From Nitzschia sp. DOCU1 (taxonomy: Eukaryota; Bacillariophyta; Bacillariophyceae; Bacillariales; Bacillariaceae): a DNA stretch of 64,000 nt. The notes below the pieces were generated by a model that saw only the letters and a program-made list of their open reading frames with translations, did not search any database and was not told the DNA's origin. Below are positions 10,647 to 20,441 of this stretch, one piece after another (the first letter of the stretch is position 1; the number at the start of each line of letters is the position of its first letter). The stretch spans positions 3,053,352 to 3,117,351 of the forward strand of contig OX595988.1 of the NCBI GenBank assembly GCA_951394045.1, read 5' to 3'. A program made the translations under genes and the position numbers.

Positions 10647-11138
10647 TAGCTAGACAAATTTTGGAGACAGCAATAATGGCTTATGATCGTACTACAAGAG
10701 AATCATGATATAATACGACTTGACGCTCGCTCGCTAGTACTGTACTTTATTGATAAGTCTGCTAGAGTATGCACTAGTGTGATTGTCGTATCATTTGTAC
10801 TAGCGTTTCCACAAATCCATGCTTTACCTCTCTACTAGCAATCGAATGGAACTGCTATTTCATTTTCACGCGTTGATTGGCGAACAGCTTCGTATGGGTC
10901 ATATCGTGGGGGTCCTTGTGGAAACGGACGAAGCACGATCCGCGCTGGCCCGGCGCGGGAAGCTCGCGAAACAAAAATGGAAGTCGGCGGCGTTCATCGC
11001 GGAAGGAATCGAATCAATCTCATCGTCGTTTGCTTCTTGGACAATGACATAAACTATCCCTGGGCCTGAGGTGCAACGATTACACTTGCAGCAAGCTTAC
11101 CAAGGGAAACATTTCAATGTAATAACAGCAGCTCCATC
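10647..11138. other. Intergenic
   Basis: About 490 bp between two plus-strand genes. A 77-codon ATG frame at 10819-11052 has no recognisable feature and is not called. The last part must hold the promoter of the DUF726 gene. Confidence 0.45.
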
Positions 11139-13706
11139 ATGCCGCCATTAGGATTCTTAAATCGTAACACCAACAAAACTAGCGCCGACACGACGCCGAC
11201 CACTGGCTCATCATCATCCTCACAAGGCACCCCAGCCAATGAGTATACTCCAGTGGACTTGCCCGACGCCAATGCTCGTCGTTTGGTACGAGATTGTGTA
11301 TTACAGGCAGCTCAAACAGTCTATCTTCGATACGGTGTCAATGCCACTGTAGACTTGGAGGACGATGCCGACTTGTCCAAATCTCTCAAGGTACAAAAAC
11401 GAGAGGAACAATTTGCCGCACAAGAAGGCTATCGGAATCGTTTGGAGGCTGTTTTAGGGCCTACCGTCTTGTCTCCGATTCTATCTACGTGTCTCTTGCT
11501 ATTAGAGGATACTACGACGAGTAGTTCTTCTTCTTCTTCCTTGACAGAACTTTGTTGGCACGACGCCTTTGCTTGTACTTGCTTGTTGCTTTGCAACTAT
11601 GTCCTCTTGACGGCCTCTACTAACGATAATGATGCGGCAAGGGTCGGCTACGATGCTCGAGTTCGCAATGTGTTGCGCATGGCTTGCATTTCATTATGGG
11701 CGGAAACTTTGGAACGACACGATACCAATGGCATCCTTTTGGCAAAGTTACAAGAATTTCAACAGTCTCGTAGTCAAATCCAAGTTGTTGAAGAAGATGT
11801 GGAATCGCAACTAGCCGCTATGTTAGAGGCAGAATACTCTTCCAACAAAACTTTAGAGGGCAATGAGTCTACTGCTACTTGTACAACTGCAGACAACGAC
11901 AACAACAATGCTGCTGTCTACAGCAATTTGTATCGACAGTATGCGACACGCAAGTTTCAAGCATTGGAGCAAGCTATATCTACCATGATCTTGAAGGAAA
12001 TGGTGCAAAAGGCTACTCCTGCTCAATCATTGAATCGTGGTGAGAGTACTAGCGGTAGTCCAAAGGATGGCGAAGGCAATACTAGTGGCCGCTTTTCTCG
12101 TAAAAACTTGGTCCGAGCTGCCAAAATTGGTGGCGTTGGAGTCGCGGCGGGAGCACTCTTTGCCGTGACGGGGGGATTGGCGGCACCCGGCATTGCGGCG
12201 GGACTGGCGGCATTGGGTGTGGGAGGTACCGCCTTGACTTTGGCAGCATCGCCCGTGGCATTGATTACCTTGTTTGGAGTCGGAGGGGGAGGTTTGTCGG
12301 CTTACAAAATGAAACGTCGGACCGATGGATTGACTGAATTTGAAATTCGACACCATGAAACGCCGATTCGAAATGGCGACGGGAGCAATTCTTCCTCCAA
12401 GGCCCATTTACACACTACGGTGTGTATTTCGGGCTGGTTGAATGACGAACATGACTTTCAACGACCCTGGGGTGTGACTCCTGTTAACTTGTCTCGATTG
12501 GAACGCCTGAAACGTTTCTTTGCCGTCATGGACCCACCCAAGGTGAAGTATGCAGAGGAAATCCTGAAACCGTACACTGGAAATACAAAGGATGGTAGCA
12601 CCTCCAAAGAAGAGGATGAACTGTGGCGGGCTTTTTCAATGACGTTGAAAGAGCAATACGGCAAGACTCCGGATGATTTACTTCTTCCTCTAGAAGAGCG
12701 TGCCGTGAGACTGTCCAAAGCAGAAGATGATACACTCCGAGGAGTCTTCAGCACTATTCTCCGTCCAAACCCCAAAGGCACTACCGGCGACAAGACGATG
12801 GCGCCTGCATCCTCGAATTTGACTGTTCCGACGGACGATATACTCGGCAGTATCGGTAACAGCCTGTCAAATCGGCAAGTCTCGTCGCAAGAGCAATCGA
12901 TAAACATTCGAGTCTGGGATTACCAAACCGAGTACGGCGGAGATATATTCACGATTCAATGGGAAAGTGCCGTACTTCGAAACATGTGTCGAGTGGCGGA
13001 CAGTTTGGTAAAGGAGCTTCGGAACAAGGCAACCAAAGAGGTGCTCAAAAGGACGGCTATGGCTACCGTCATGGCCGCCGTCGCTTTGCCAGCCATTTTG
13101 ATGGGATTGGCAGGAGGGCTTGACAATGATTGGACGCTCATCACAATTCGATCAGATTTAGCTGGAGTTGAATTGGCGAGATCATTGTTACAAAGTAATG
13201 AACGGCGTCCTGTCAATTTAGTGGGGTATTCCTTCGGTGCACGAGTGGTCTACGCCTGCCTGCGGGAACTTGCTCGTCATCAGGCAATCTGGGAAGCTCA
13301 GCAACAGGAAAGGAAAAGCGGCGATTTCAAAAAGAAGTGGAAGAAAAAGGGTGAAGAAGACGCCATTGAATACACTCGGGAGCCGGCCAGCATTGTGCAA
13401 GATGCGATTATGATGGGAGCCCCACTTTTCGTTTCTCGATCCAAACTGCGCATTGCAAGCCACATGGTTGCCGGACGATTCGTCAACTGCTACTCGCGCA
13501 AAGATTGGATCTTGTCACTCATGTTCCAGTATAAAAATACGAGCGGCATCATGCGAGGAACGTGTGGAACGGGGCCGGTCAAAGGCGTCGGCGGTATCGA
13601 GAACTACGACGTATCTTCTTTGGTCTCCTGGCACGCGAACTACTGCCGCATGGTTCCCGATATTCTGGATCTGGTCGGTTTTGATCAGCCCATGCCCACT
13701 CAGTAA
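11139..13706 (+). CDS. DUF726/TMCO4-like alpha/beta-hydrolase
   Basis: A single exon of 855 residues. A Ser/Thr-rich N-terminus is followed by a helical region, then two Gly/Ala-rich hydrophobic stretches near residues 325-385 (GGVGVAAGALFAVTGGLAAPG and following) ending in a basic KMKRR. The C-terminal half is a hydrolase fold: VCISGWLND is the oxyanion strand and VNLVGYSFGARVVYACLREL carries the nucleophile in GYSFG. DAIMMGAPL and the later RFVNCYSRKDWIL and HANY blocks match the Asp and His regions of the family (TMCO4, yeast Mil1). A membrane-linked lipase/esterase is the expected activity; substrate unknown. An insert of about 90 residues rich in Lys/Asp sits before the DYQTEYGGDIFTIQWES block. 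Confidence 0.9.
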   Translation: MPPLGFLNRNTNKTSADTTPTTGSSSSSQGTPANEYTPVDLPDANARRLVRDCVLQAAQTVYLRYGVNATVDLEDDADLSKSLKVQKREEQFAAQEGYRNRLEAVLGPTVLSPILSTCLLLLEDTTTSSSSSSSLTELCWHDAFACTCLLLCNYVLLTASTNDNDAARVGYDARVRNVLRMACISLWAETLERHDTNGILLAKLQEFQQSRSQIQVVEEDVESQLAAMLEAEYSSNKTLEGNESTATCTTADNDNNNAAVYSNLYRQYATRKFQALEQAISTMILKEMVQKATPAQSLNRGESTSGSPKDGEGNTSGRFSRKNLVRAAKIGGVGVAAGALFAVTGGLAAPGIAAGLAALGVGGTALTLAASPVALITLFGVGGGGLSAYKMKRRTDGLTEFEIRHHETPIRNGDGSNSSSKAHLHTTVCISGWLNDEHDFQRPWGVTPVNLSRLERLKRFFAVMDPPKVKYAEEILKPYTGNTKDGSTSKEEDELWRAFSMTLKEQYGKTPDDLLLPLEERAVRLSKAEDDTLRGVFSTILRPNPKGTTGDKTMAPASSNLTVPTDDILGSIGNSLSNRQVSSQEQSINIRVWDYQTEYGGDIFTIQWESAVLRNMCRVADSLVKELRNKATKEVLKRTAMATVMAAVALPAILMGLAGGLDNDWTLITIRSDLAGVELARSLLQSNERRPVNLVGYSFGARVVYACLRELARHQAIWEAQQQERKSGDFKKKWKKKGEEDAIEYTREPASIVQDAIMMGAPLFVSRSKLRIASHMVAGRFVNCYSRKDWILSLMFQYKNTSGIMRGTCGTGPVKGVGGIENYDVSSLVSWHANYCRMVPDILDLVGFDQPMPTQ

Positions 13707-14004
13707 GTGCAAACGTGAAAACGTCTCCTGCTAGTAGGGTCGAGAAGGAAAGAGGTTCACTGGGAGCATCGACATTTCTCCTACAATAGTATTGGAGGCC
13801 GTGGAGGCTCTTCTTCGATTTCGTTGGCTCCAGGGATGTATCTTTCCCTCATGTCACACGAGTGCGTATGATTTTGGCCAGCCACTCGGTAGGTGACGAC
13901 CACGGAATTTGCGATGACTACAAATAAACTATAGCAAAAGTTTGCATCGGTTAAAAGTATTTGCTCAAACTGTGTTTTACAAAGTTCCTCTTGTTTGGTC
14001 CACA

Positions 14005-17000
14005 TTAAACGATATCCCTGCATGTTTCGGACAAAATGAGGCCAAGCCGACGGTCCCGCGCCTCGATTCGAAGGTTTGTATTGTCGGGATCGTTACCACT
14101 GTACCAGTAGACTCGTTCAATAACATCATTGTCGACAAAAAACTCGGGCATACTGTCCATCGCACTGAGCAATTCTGATGCCACCCTTGAATCTCGGACA
14201 CCCCACTGTGTAATGTGTACGGGTCGATTGCTATACAGGGACGACAGAGTAATGAGTGAACTTGCCACATCCTTTGCTTTCAACTGGCAATTCTCGTTGA
14301 CAGGGTCGCAAAAGACGTTGACAGCCAAAACGTCGATGAAAGCGTTGCTTTCCGGGTCTTCACAATCTGGGCTGCATACGGCAAAGAATACATCGAGTTG
14401 ATTTTGAACTTGTTCAAGGCTTTGAAATGTAATCAAAGGCGTGGACACTCGCAAGCCGCGATTACGAGCTAGTTCCATCTCATCCTGCCATCGCGTCAAG
14501 CTGTAGGCTAACCACGCATTGGAAGCCCATTGCACATCAAACCCGTAAAGTGAGGGATCATCCCATAGATAAAGAACATCCCCGTATGCGTAATAATGAC
14601 CGTCGTTTCGGACTTTAAGGCCGCATGGGGTGGGGTCTTTGAAGCGGCCATAGTTAGAACCATCGTTTACAATGCTCAAATGACAGGCGTCTCCTGCCCC
14701 ACCAAACGCAAAGCAATACAGAGACGCATCTTGAGTAGGATTCCACACATCCTCGACGCAATTCAACTCCCAGTTGCCCGGGCCGGCTGTTGCTCCGCAT
14801 TTATTGCTACTCGTCGTAGGCAAAAAGGTTGGAGCTTCAGTTGCATTAGCTACCAAGCCATCCAACTTTCCGTACTCAAAATCGAAGAAGCAGAAGTTGA
14901 TGTCCTCGGGGCCCTGAGGATTTTCATCTGCGCAGTACGATACCTGATTGCTTCTATATGTGATAGCTTCCACCGAGCTGTAGGAATCAAGTGCCAAGAA
15001 ATCAGTCGCGACGAATGTGTAATTCGTGCCATTCTTCAAGAAACAAATGCCGTCAACGGGTGGATAACCATCGACACAGACTTCGCACCCAGTAAACTTG
15101 AAAACCTTTTCTTCCACAATGTAACATACACCGCCTTGCTTAAGATAGTACAATACCAACGCTATAGCAACGCTGAACGGAATCATGGGGAGCACACCCT
15201 GCAAGAAGAAGCCCATGATGGTCGAGATCCCTCCCTCCAAATACACCGAGATGTAATGCAATGTAAGGGAGGCAGCTTCGAGACCCAAAACGGAAAAAGC
15301 ATCACTCTTGTTGGACTGGTACATCAATACCCAGGCAATGAAGCATCCAAAGAAAGGATTCACCAACACCATAAAATCCAGACAGTACATCAGGAAGCGC
15401 GCCTTCCACCGCAACCAGCAGCAGCCGTATTGGATGCAAAATCTTTTCATGCGTCGCTTTGTCAGTTCACTGATCCATGGCTTTCTCTTGTTTGTATCTT
15501 TCTCCTTTCCCACTTCTTCTTCCTTGCTCACAGCTGGAGCGTGTTCTTCGCCGACGTTTTCACCGTCGTGTTCGATGTTGGTTTCGTCGACCTTATTCTC
15601 GTCTTGCTCGATGTTGGTATCGTCGACCTTCTCTTCTTGCTCGATGTTGGTTGCGTCACTCTCTTCTTCGAACTTTTCCAACTTGTTTTCTTCATCGTTT
15701 TCCTTGACTTGGGGCATTTCCTCGTCTTTTTCTCCTTCGTCGTCGTCATCGTCTTCTGAGAAATCACTGTTCCAGCGGTCCAAGTTGACGGGTTTCTACA
15801 GAGGTCAAATTTCTGATTTGTGAGCATTTCAGAGAACAAATTGGGAAATCCTGGAAGTCATATGAACTCACCATCAAGTTCGGCCACACTGTCAACAAGA
15901 TGGCTCGCAGCAGAAGCGCGATTTCAGAAGAAACTAACGCGAAAAAAGGCGCTGTGATTAGAACGGGGAACACTCCGATCGTAATCGGGTAGCCGCAACA
16001 GTCATCTTCCTGATCGAGCGCACGAAGTGCGATCATCGTCGTTCCCAGATCGAAGACGAGTTCGAGAAGAACTACACACCAGACCACCAACAAAGACTTT
16101 GGTGGTTTTTCCATCTTATCCCAGTCTTCGTCCGTCTTAGGATAGGTCTTGCGAAATTCGTTCATTTTCTCCTTCATTTTATTGTACCCTTTTTGTTCGA
16201 CTACTTCTTCCTCGCCTGGATCGTCATTAATGACGTTGGAAACCTCTGGTTTGTCATCGTCGTCCAAGTCGAGCTTGTCGACGGACGCCTCAATTCCAGT
16301 GGTGGCTCGACGCCCCCCCAAAGTCGATCGGCGGCTGTTCGAAGGACTCTTGGGAGACATCATGCTACGTCGCGACGTCGTTTGAAGGCTACCCAGAGAA
16401 GGCCGCGCCGTTGTTTGAAGACTCGCACGCAAACTACCCGGGCTTGCCGCGGGGGGACCCATTGACGAGATTCGACGGGGTGGACTCGTCGAGGTTCGTT
16501 TCCCCGGAGTTAAGGGGGGCGGGTCAATCATAGACCCTCGACTCAGAGTCTTGGATTGTCGACCTGGCGTCATGGGTCCCGGCGAGTTCTGCACAGACCG
16601 TCGAGCTGCACTGGGTGTCGACGATACAGATCGTAGGTTCCCCCCAGGCGTCGAGAGCGGTAGGTCAGGGACTTGCACGGACCGACGCGGAGTGGTTGAT
16701 CCCTGCATGGCAGACTGGCTGGGCCGCTGGGGAGACCTGGACGACGACATAAGAGGCGTGGTTGATCCCTGCATGGCAGACTGGCGGGGCCGCTGGGGAG
16801 ACCTAGACGACGACATACGAGGCGTCATGGGAGCTCCTTCCATGGTGCGACGTTTTGCAACGGGAGATTTCATCGCCGAGGGAGAAGCCGCGGCCTGATT
16901 GACCGAGCGACGGGCACCATCTCGCATGGGAGAAGTTGACGCCCTATTGACCGAGCGACGGGCACCATCTGGCATAGGAGAAGTCGACGACCTATTGACG

Positions 17001-17755
17001 GAGCGACGGGCGCCATCTGGCATGGGAGACGTTGACGACCTATTGACGGAGCGAACCGAGCCATCTGGCATGACAGACGTTGACGACCTACCACGTCGTT
17101 TCAGTGTTCCTGGCGAGGCAGAGGACACCCTTTGGGGAGTAGGGGGAGTAGGTGAATCCGGTGCAAGTCCAGATTGACGGGTATGTGCACTCGCAGATTT
17201 ACGAGAAGCGCCGCCATTGCTGACATTGCTGCTACCCTCACGCTTGAAAGTCTTTCTCTTGCTCGACGACGGCGAACGTTCCGAAGAATTGAAAGTATTC
17301 TCTCCACCCGACGACATGAAAGTTGTGTCACCTGAAGTCATCATGGCCGTTTTCGACGATTCTCTCTTGGTCAGCTTGCTTGGACGGGTTGATTTCTTGG
17401 ACGGAACCTTTGTCAGAGGAGGGGCGGGCATTCCCTGTGCGACCGCCTTAATGTCCATCGAAGCTTCGGACTTCTCGTCATCTTCTTTCGAAGAAATCGA
17501 CCAGTCGTCCAACGGTGCCTTGGGCAATTTCTTTTGGGAATTCCCTTTTTTCAACTTGCCTGTATTGGGCGGGGGGGTTGGACTAAGCGACGTCGAGGTT
17601 CTTTTCTTCTTGGCCACTTTACCGACCTTGCTAGTACGGCCAGCAGGGGCGCTGGTGGGCACTTTCACTTTCGGCTTTTGCTTTACTTCTGGGGTCGCCA
17701 GACTGTCAAACTCGTTCGAGCCTTCCACTGTTTCGACCAGAACTGGCTCCGACAT
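14005..17755 (-). CDS. Membrane protein with GH128-like ectodomain
   Basis: Two exons, 15872-17755 and 14005-15795, with intron 15796-15871 (GTGAGT..CTGTAG), give 1224 residues. Residues 1 to about 540 are disordered, Ser/Pro/Arg-rich and contain two tandem repeats. Several membrane segments follow, in exon 1 (LLVVWCVVLLELVFDL, and the run ending TVWPNLM) and, after a long acidic Glu/Asp stretch, in exon 2. The last 300 residues are Cys-containing and presumably outside the cell or in a lumen. They resemble the GH128 (Asl1-type) glucanase fold: ELARNRGLRVSTPLITF, IDVLAVNVFCD, VHITQWG, VIERVYWYSGND. The family's acid in TEFG is Gln here (TQWG), and the FNEPD position reads LWDDPS. It is therefore probably a glucan-binding pseudo-hydrolase, an inference from motif comparison by eye. 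Confidence 0.85.
16692..16830 (-). repeat. In-frame 66-bp tandem repeat
   Basis: Two copies of a 66-bp unit lie in the Ser/Pro-rich exon of the membrane protein, coding a 22-residue repeat (core SSRSPQRPSQSAMQGSTTP). The copies differ by only a few bases, so the array is recent or is being homogenised. Confidence 0.8.
16900..17090 (-). repeat. In-frame 48-bp tandem repeat
   Basis: Four copies of a 16-residue unit (consensus RRSVNRSSTSPMPDGA), each containing an Arg-rich stretch and SP or TSP sites that proline-directed kinases could use. They are in the cytosolic-type disordered region of the same protein. Confidence 0.8.
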
Positions 17756-18628
17756 TTTAACTCGTCAAACCAAATTGGTTGAAAAGTGGCAGGTGTCGCC
17801 TTCTCAGCAAAACCCCAGTTCTCAACCTCAACGCAGCAACAACCTTTGTTCTTCCTCCTCTGACGAGCTTCCACACCCTCTAATAAAACACAAAAATGGA
17901 GAAGAATGAGAATGGAGTGGTCGGAAGCAATCGTTCGTGCGTTTTTCTCTTGTTTGTGTTGAATGAATCCACTGCGGGGCGAGGCGAGAGACATAGAAGA
18001 AAGATTGCATCAGCAACAAAACAGACGGACGGTGGCTGCAATCTTTATGGCTACCTGGTACGGGCGTAGGATGCAAGATGGTAGCCAAGTTCTCGTCTGT
18101 GGCTACCATTAAATACCCCGAATCATCCTTGCGCTAATTAAAGGTGCATGTCCGGCAGAGGGGCATATGACCACTCCACTCGATAGCCCAAAAGTCGTGC
18201 CAAAATTTCGGATGCCTGTGAGCGAGTCATTCACTTCACACAATGCCTCACATAAAGGCACAAGACACATGAAGGGAAGGCTCTATGCCCGAAATGCGAA
18301 AAGTAATTATGGTACCAAATGATTATTTAACAACTCGTGACAGTGCTATATAGCCTCACCTACCTACCTAGCAGGAAGTCATGGGTACAACTGTCTGTGG
18401 GAAGCGTCCAAAAGGATGCGGATCTTCCTCCACGTGGAAGCGCTAGCGGCTACCACCCCCAACCATGTCCGCTCTAGTAGTAGAGAGAACGAAGAAGAGA
18501 TGCTGATGGTAAAGGCTTTCAACTGTTTGTAATCGGCAGAGCCAATTTTCATTGCGATAGTAGCCTCAGTTTGACCGCCAATGAAGGAACAAGACATTCC
18601 AAACGGCGGTATAGAGAGAGTCTTACAA
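17756..18628. other. Intergenic
   Basis: About 870 bp between the start of the membrane-protein gene and the end of the aminotransferase gene (both minus). It should hold the promoter of the former and the 3' end of the latter. No gene or notable repeat seen. Confidence 0.5.
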
Positions 18629-19822
18629 TCACGGTGGCTTCCCCGTTTCAACGTATACTTGACCCATTGCCTTCCGCCAAGAGTCCTTGAACTCTTCGAC
18701 AACCTTCACAAATTCGTTGAGAGCTAGCGGCATTTTTTCTTCTCCGAATCCTACTCGAAAGTAATCGATATCTGGAGTCACACTGTCCGAGAAGCAATAG
18801 GCTGGTTTGATGGATACGCCCCGCTGCGCTAAAATATTCCCGAACTCAAGGGACGACAGGGGCCCCTTGAATTTGACAAAGGCAATAGCCCCAGCATTGG
18901 GCTGTCGCCATTCAAAAAGATCCGGATACTTCGTCTCAATCACATCTTGCAGCAAAGCCTTGTTCCGTCGAATGATGGCTAAACGATCCTTCAGAATGGT
19001 TTCTGAAGCGCGCAGAACCATTACAGCTTGTAGTTCGCTGGCGCGACTCATACAGGCTGTCCCAAAGTATTGGCAATTCCATAGCTGTTGAATCATTTCG
19101 GCGTTCGAACATGCTAGCCACCCAATAGTAATCCCACAAGCACCCCATGGTTTTGACATGGTGACGCACGAAATGCCTCGATGATAGGCATCAGCTATAG
19201 CAGGGATTCGATCCCTTTCGTCGTGTTCCAACAACCGATAGACTTCATCGGACAAGATCACGATACCATGTTTGTCACAAAGATCCACAAGATCTTTTTG
19301 CAAGGTCTGTTTCATGACAATGCCACCTGGATTATACGGCTCGTTAATAATCATGAATTTTGTGTCAGGTCGAATAGCCGCCTTGACCTTCTCCAAATCG
19401 ATTTGCCAGTCCTGACTAGCTTGTCGTTGAATCCGAGTTACACCCGAGTTGTTGGTGGCCCACTCGGGTGATTCAATGGTCGATTGATATCCCGGCGTAA
19501 AGACGATGGAATGGAAATTCTTGGCAAAGGCTTGCGCAGCAGTCTGAATGGCGACTTGCCCTCCCGCAAATACCAGAATATTGTCGGTGTTGATACTCGG
19601 GCCATACAATTTGCAAATCTCTCGACGTAAATCAAGACTTCCACCGTTGGGGGTATACTCGAGAGAGTGATTGTTGTATTGTTCCAGAAGTTCCAAGTCA
19701 TTTCTCGCCTTGGTGAGTTCCACCAACTCGGCATGAGACAGCGGGTTGGCAAACGAGTTAGAGAGACTAAAGACCCGTCCTTGAAAGTCACGCTTGTGCT
19801 TCAAAGACCATGGCTCCTTCAT
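18629..19822 (-). CDS. Class I/II PLP-dependent aminotransferase
   Basis: A single exon. The open frame extends to 20089, but the ATG at 19820-19822 (MKEPWSLKHKRDFQGR) is the sensible start because the upstream extension is low in protein character; this gives 397 residues. Fold type I features are all visible: the cofactor-binding GGQVAIQTAAQA, INEPYNPGG with the Asn that contacts the pyridoxal ring, SDEVYR with the ring-binding Tyr, TMSKPWGACGITIGW with the Schiff-base Lys, and YFRVGFG with the substrate-carboxylate Arg. It belongs to the broad aspartate/aromatic aminotransferase group; the amino acid substrate cannot be told from sequence. No organelle presequence is evident from this start. 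It is divergent from the ATPase gene at 20442. Confidence 0.9.
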   Translation of the reverse strand: MKEPWSLKHKRDFQGRVFSLSNSFANPLSHAELVELTKARNDLELLEQYNNHSLEYTPNGGSLDLRREICKLYGPSINTDNILVFAGGQVAIQTAAQAFAKNFHSIVFTPGYQSTIESPEWATNNSGVTRIQRQASQDWQIDLEKVKAAIRPDTKFMIINEPYNPGGIVMKQTLQKDLVDLCDKHGIVILSDEVYRLLEHDERDRIPAIADAYHRGISCVTMSKPWGACGITIGWLACSNAEMIQQLWNCQYFGTACMSRASELQAVMVLRASETILKDRLAIIRRNKALLQDVIETKYPDLFEWRQPNAGAIAFVKFKGPLSSLEFGNILAQRGVSIKPAYCFSDSVTPDIDYFRVGFGEEKMPLALNEFVKVVEEFKDSWRKAMGQVYVETGKPP

Positions 19823-20441
19823 CGTAGCATCAAAGCAGCACAGCACAAAGTAGTGGAGTGCCAGGGTGTGCTGCCGATGATGAGACCTCTGTGAAGAGGC
19901 GTGTTGTGGGATGATGATAGCGCATCCCACACTTCTGGCATGACTACTAACTTTAGCACCTTCATGACTCCATGGACTGCATGTCCGCACGTCCGCACGT
20001 CCATCAGACGTCCGTTCTATCCTCCCGTGTGTAATAGTACAGTCAGTACCTGGTACGTACAGTACTGTAAATACACGGCAACCGACCAATGAATTCTTTT
20101 CAACGCGTGTTTGAGGGAGAGATCACTATGGTACAGAAAAATGTTCTGGGGCTTTTGTAACCTTACATAATGCGGTGAGGTTCCGTAGTGATCAGAGGTT
20201 ATTCGGGAGAACCCACAGCATTGTGAGTACGATATTAGTTGAAAAAAGAATACCTTCGCCTTTCCTCTCCGAGACATTCCGCACGCAATGCGCAACTACC
20301 GGTATATCCGCCGCGGACACGAGATGACACGAGAGAACAGACGAGAATACTCGCAAACTCGACAGCAACATTGCTCCGCCCAGTTAGTCGCCTTGCATGG
20401 AATGGAATCAACAGCTCTGTTGATTTGCTTCAAAGTCGACA
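19823..20441. promoter_or_regulatory. Divergent promoter region
   Basis: About 620 bp between the aminotransferase (minus) and ATPase (plus) starts, holding both promoters. Repeated GTCCGCAC and related short tracts near 19982-20000 were the only structure noticed. Confidence 0.45.

Noticed and set aside
10819..11052. 77-codon ATG frame before the DUF726 gene
   Set aside because: Short, no signal, domain or paralogue visible; cannot be told from chance.
14596..15759. Open frame of 387 codons on the plus strand
   Set aside because: Antisense to the GH128-like gene's second exon; its hydrophobic C-terminus is the complement of the Glu/Asp-rich stretch.
19823..20089. N-terminal extension of the aminotransferase frame
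   Set aside because: Upstream residues lack the protein character of the family and have no presequence; the internal ATG at 19822 starts just before the conserved domain.
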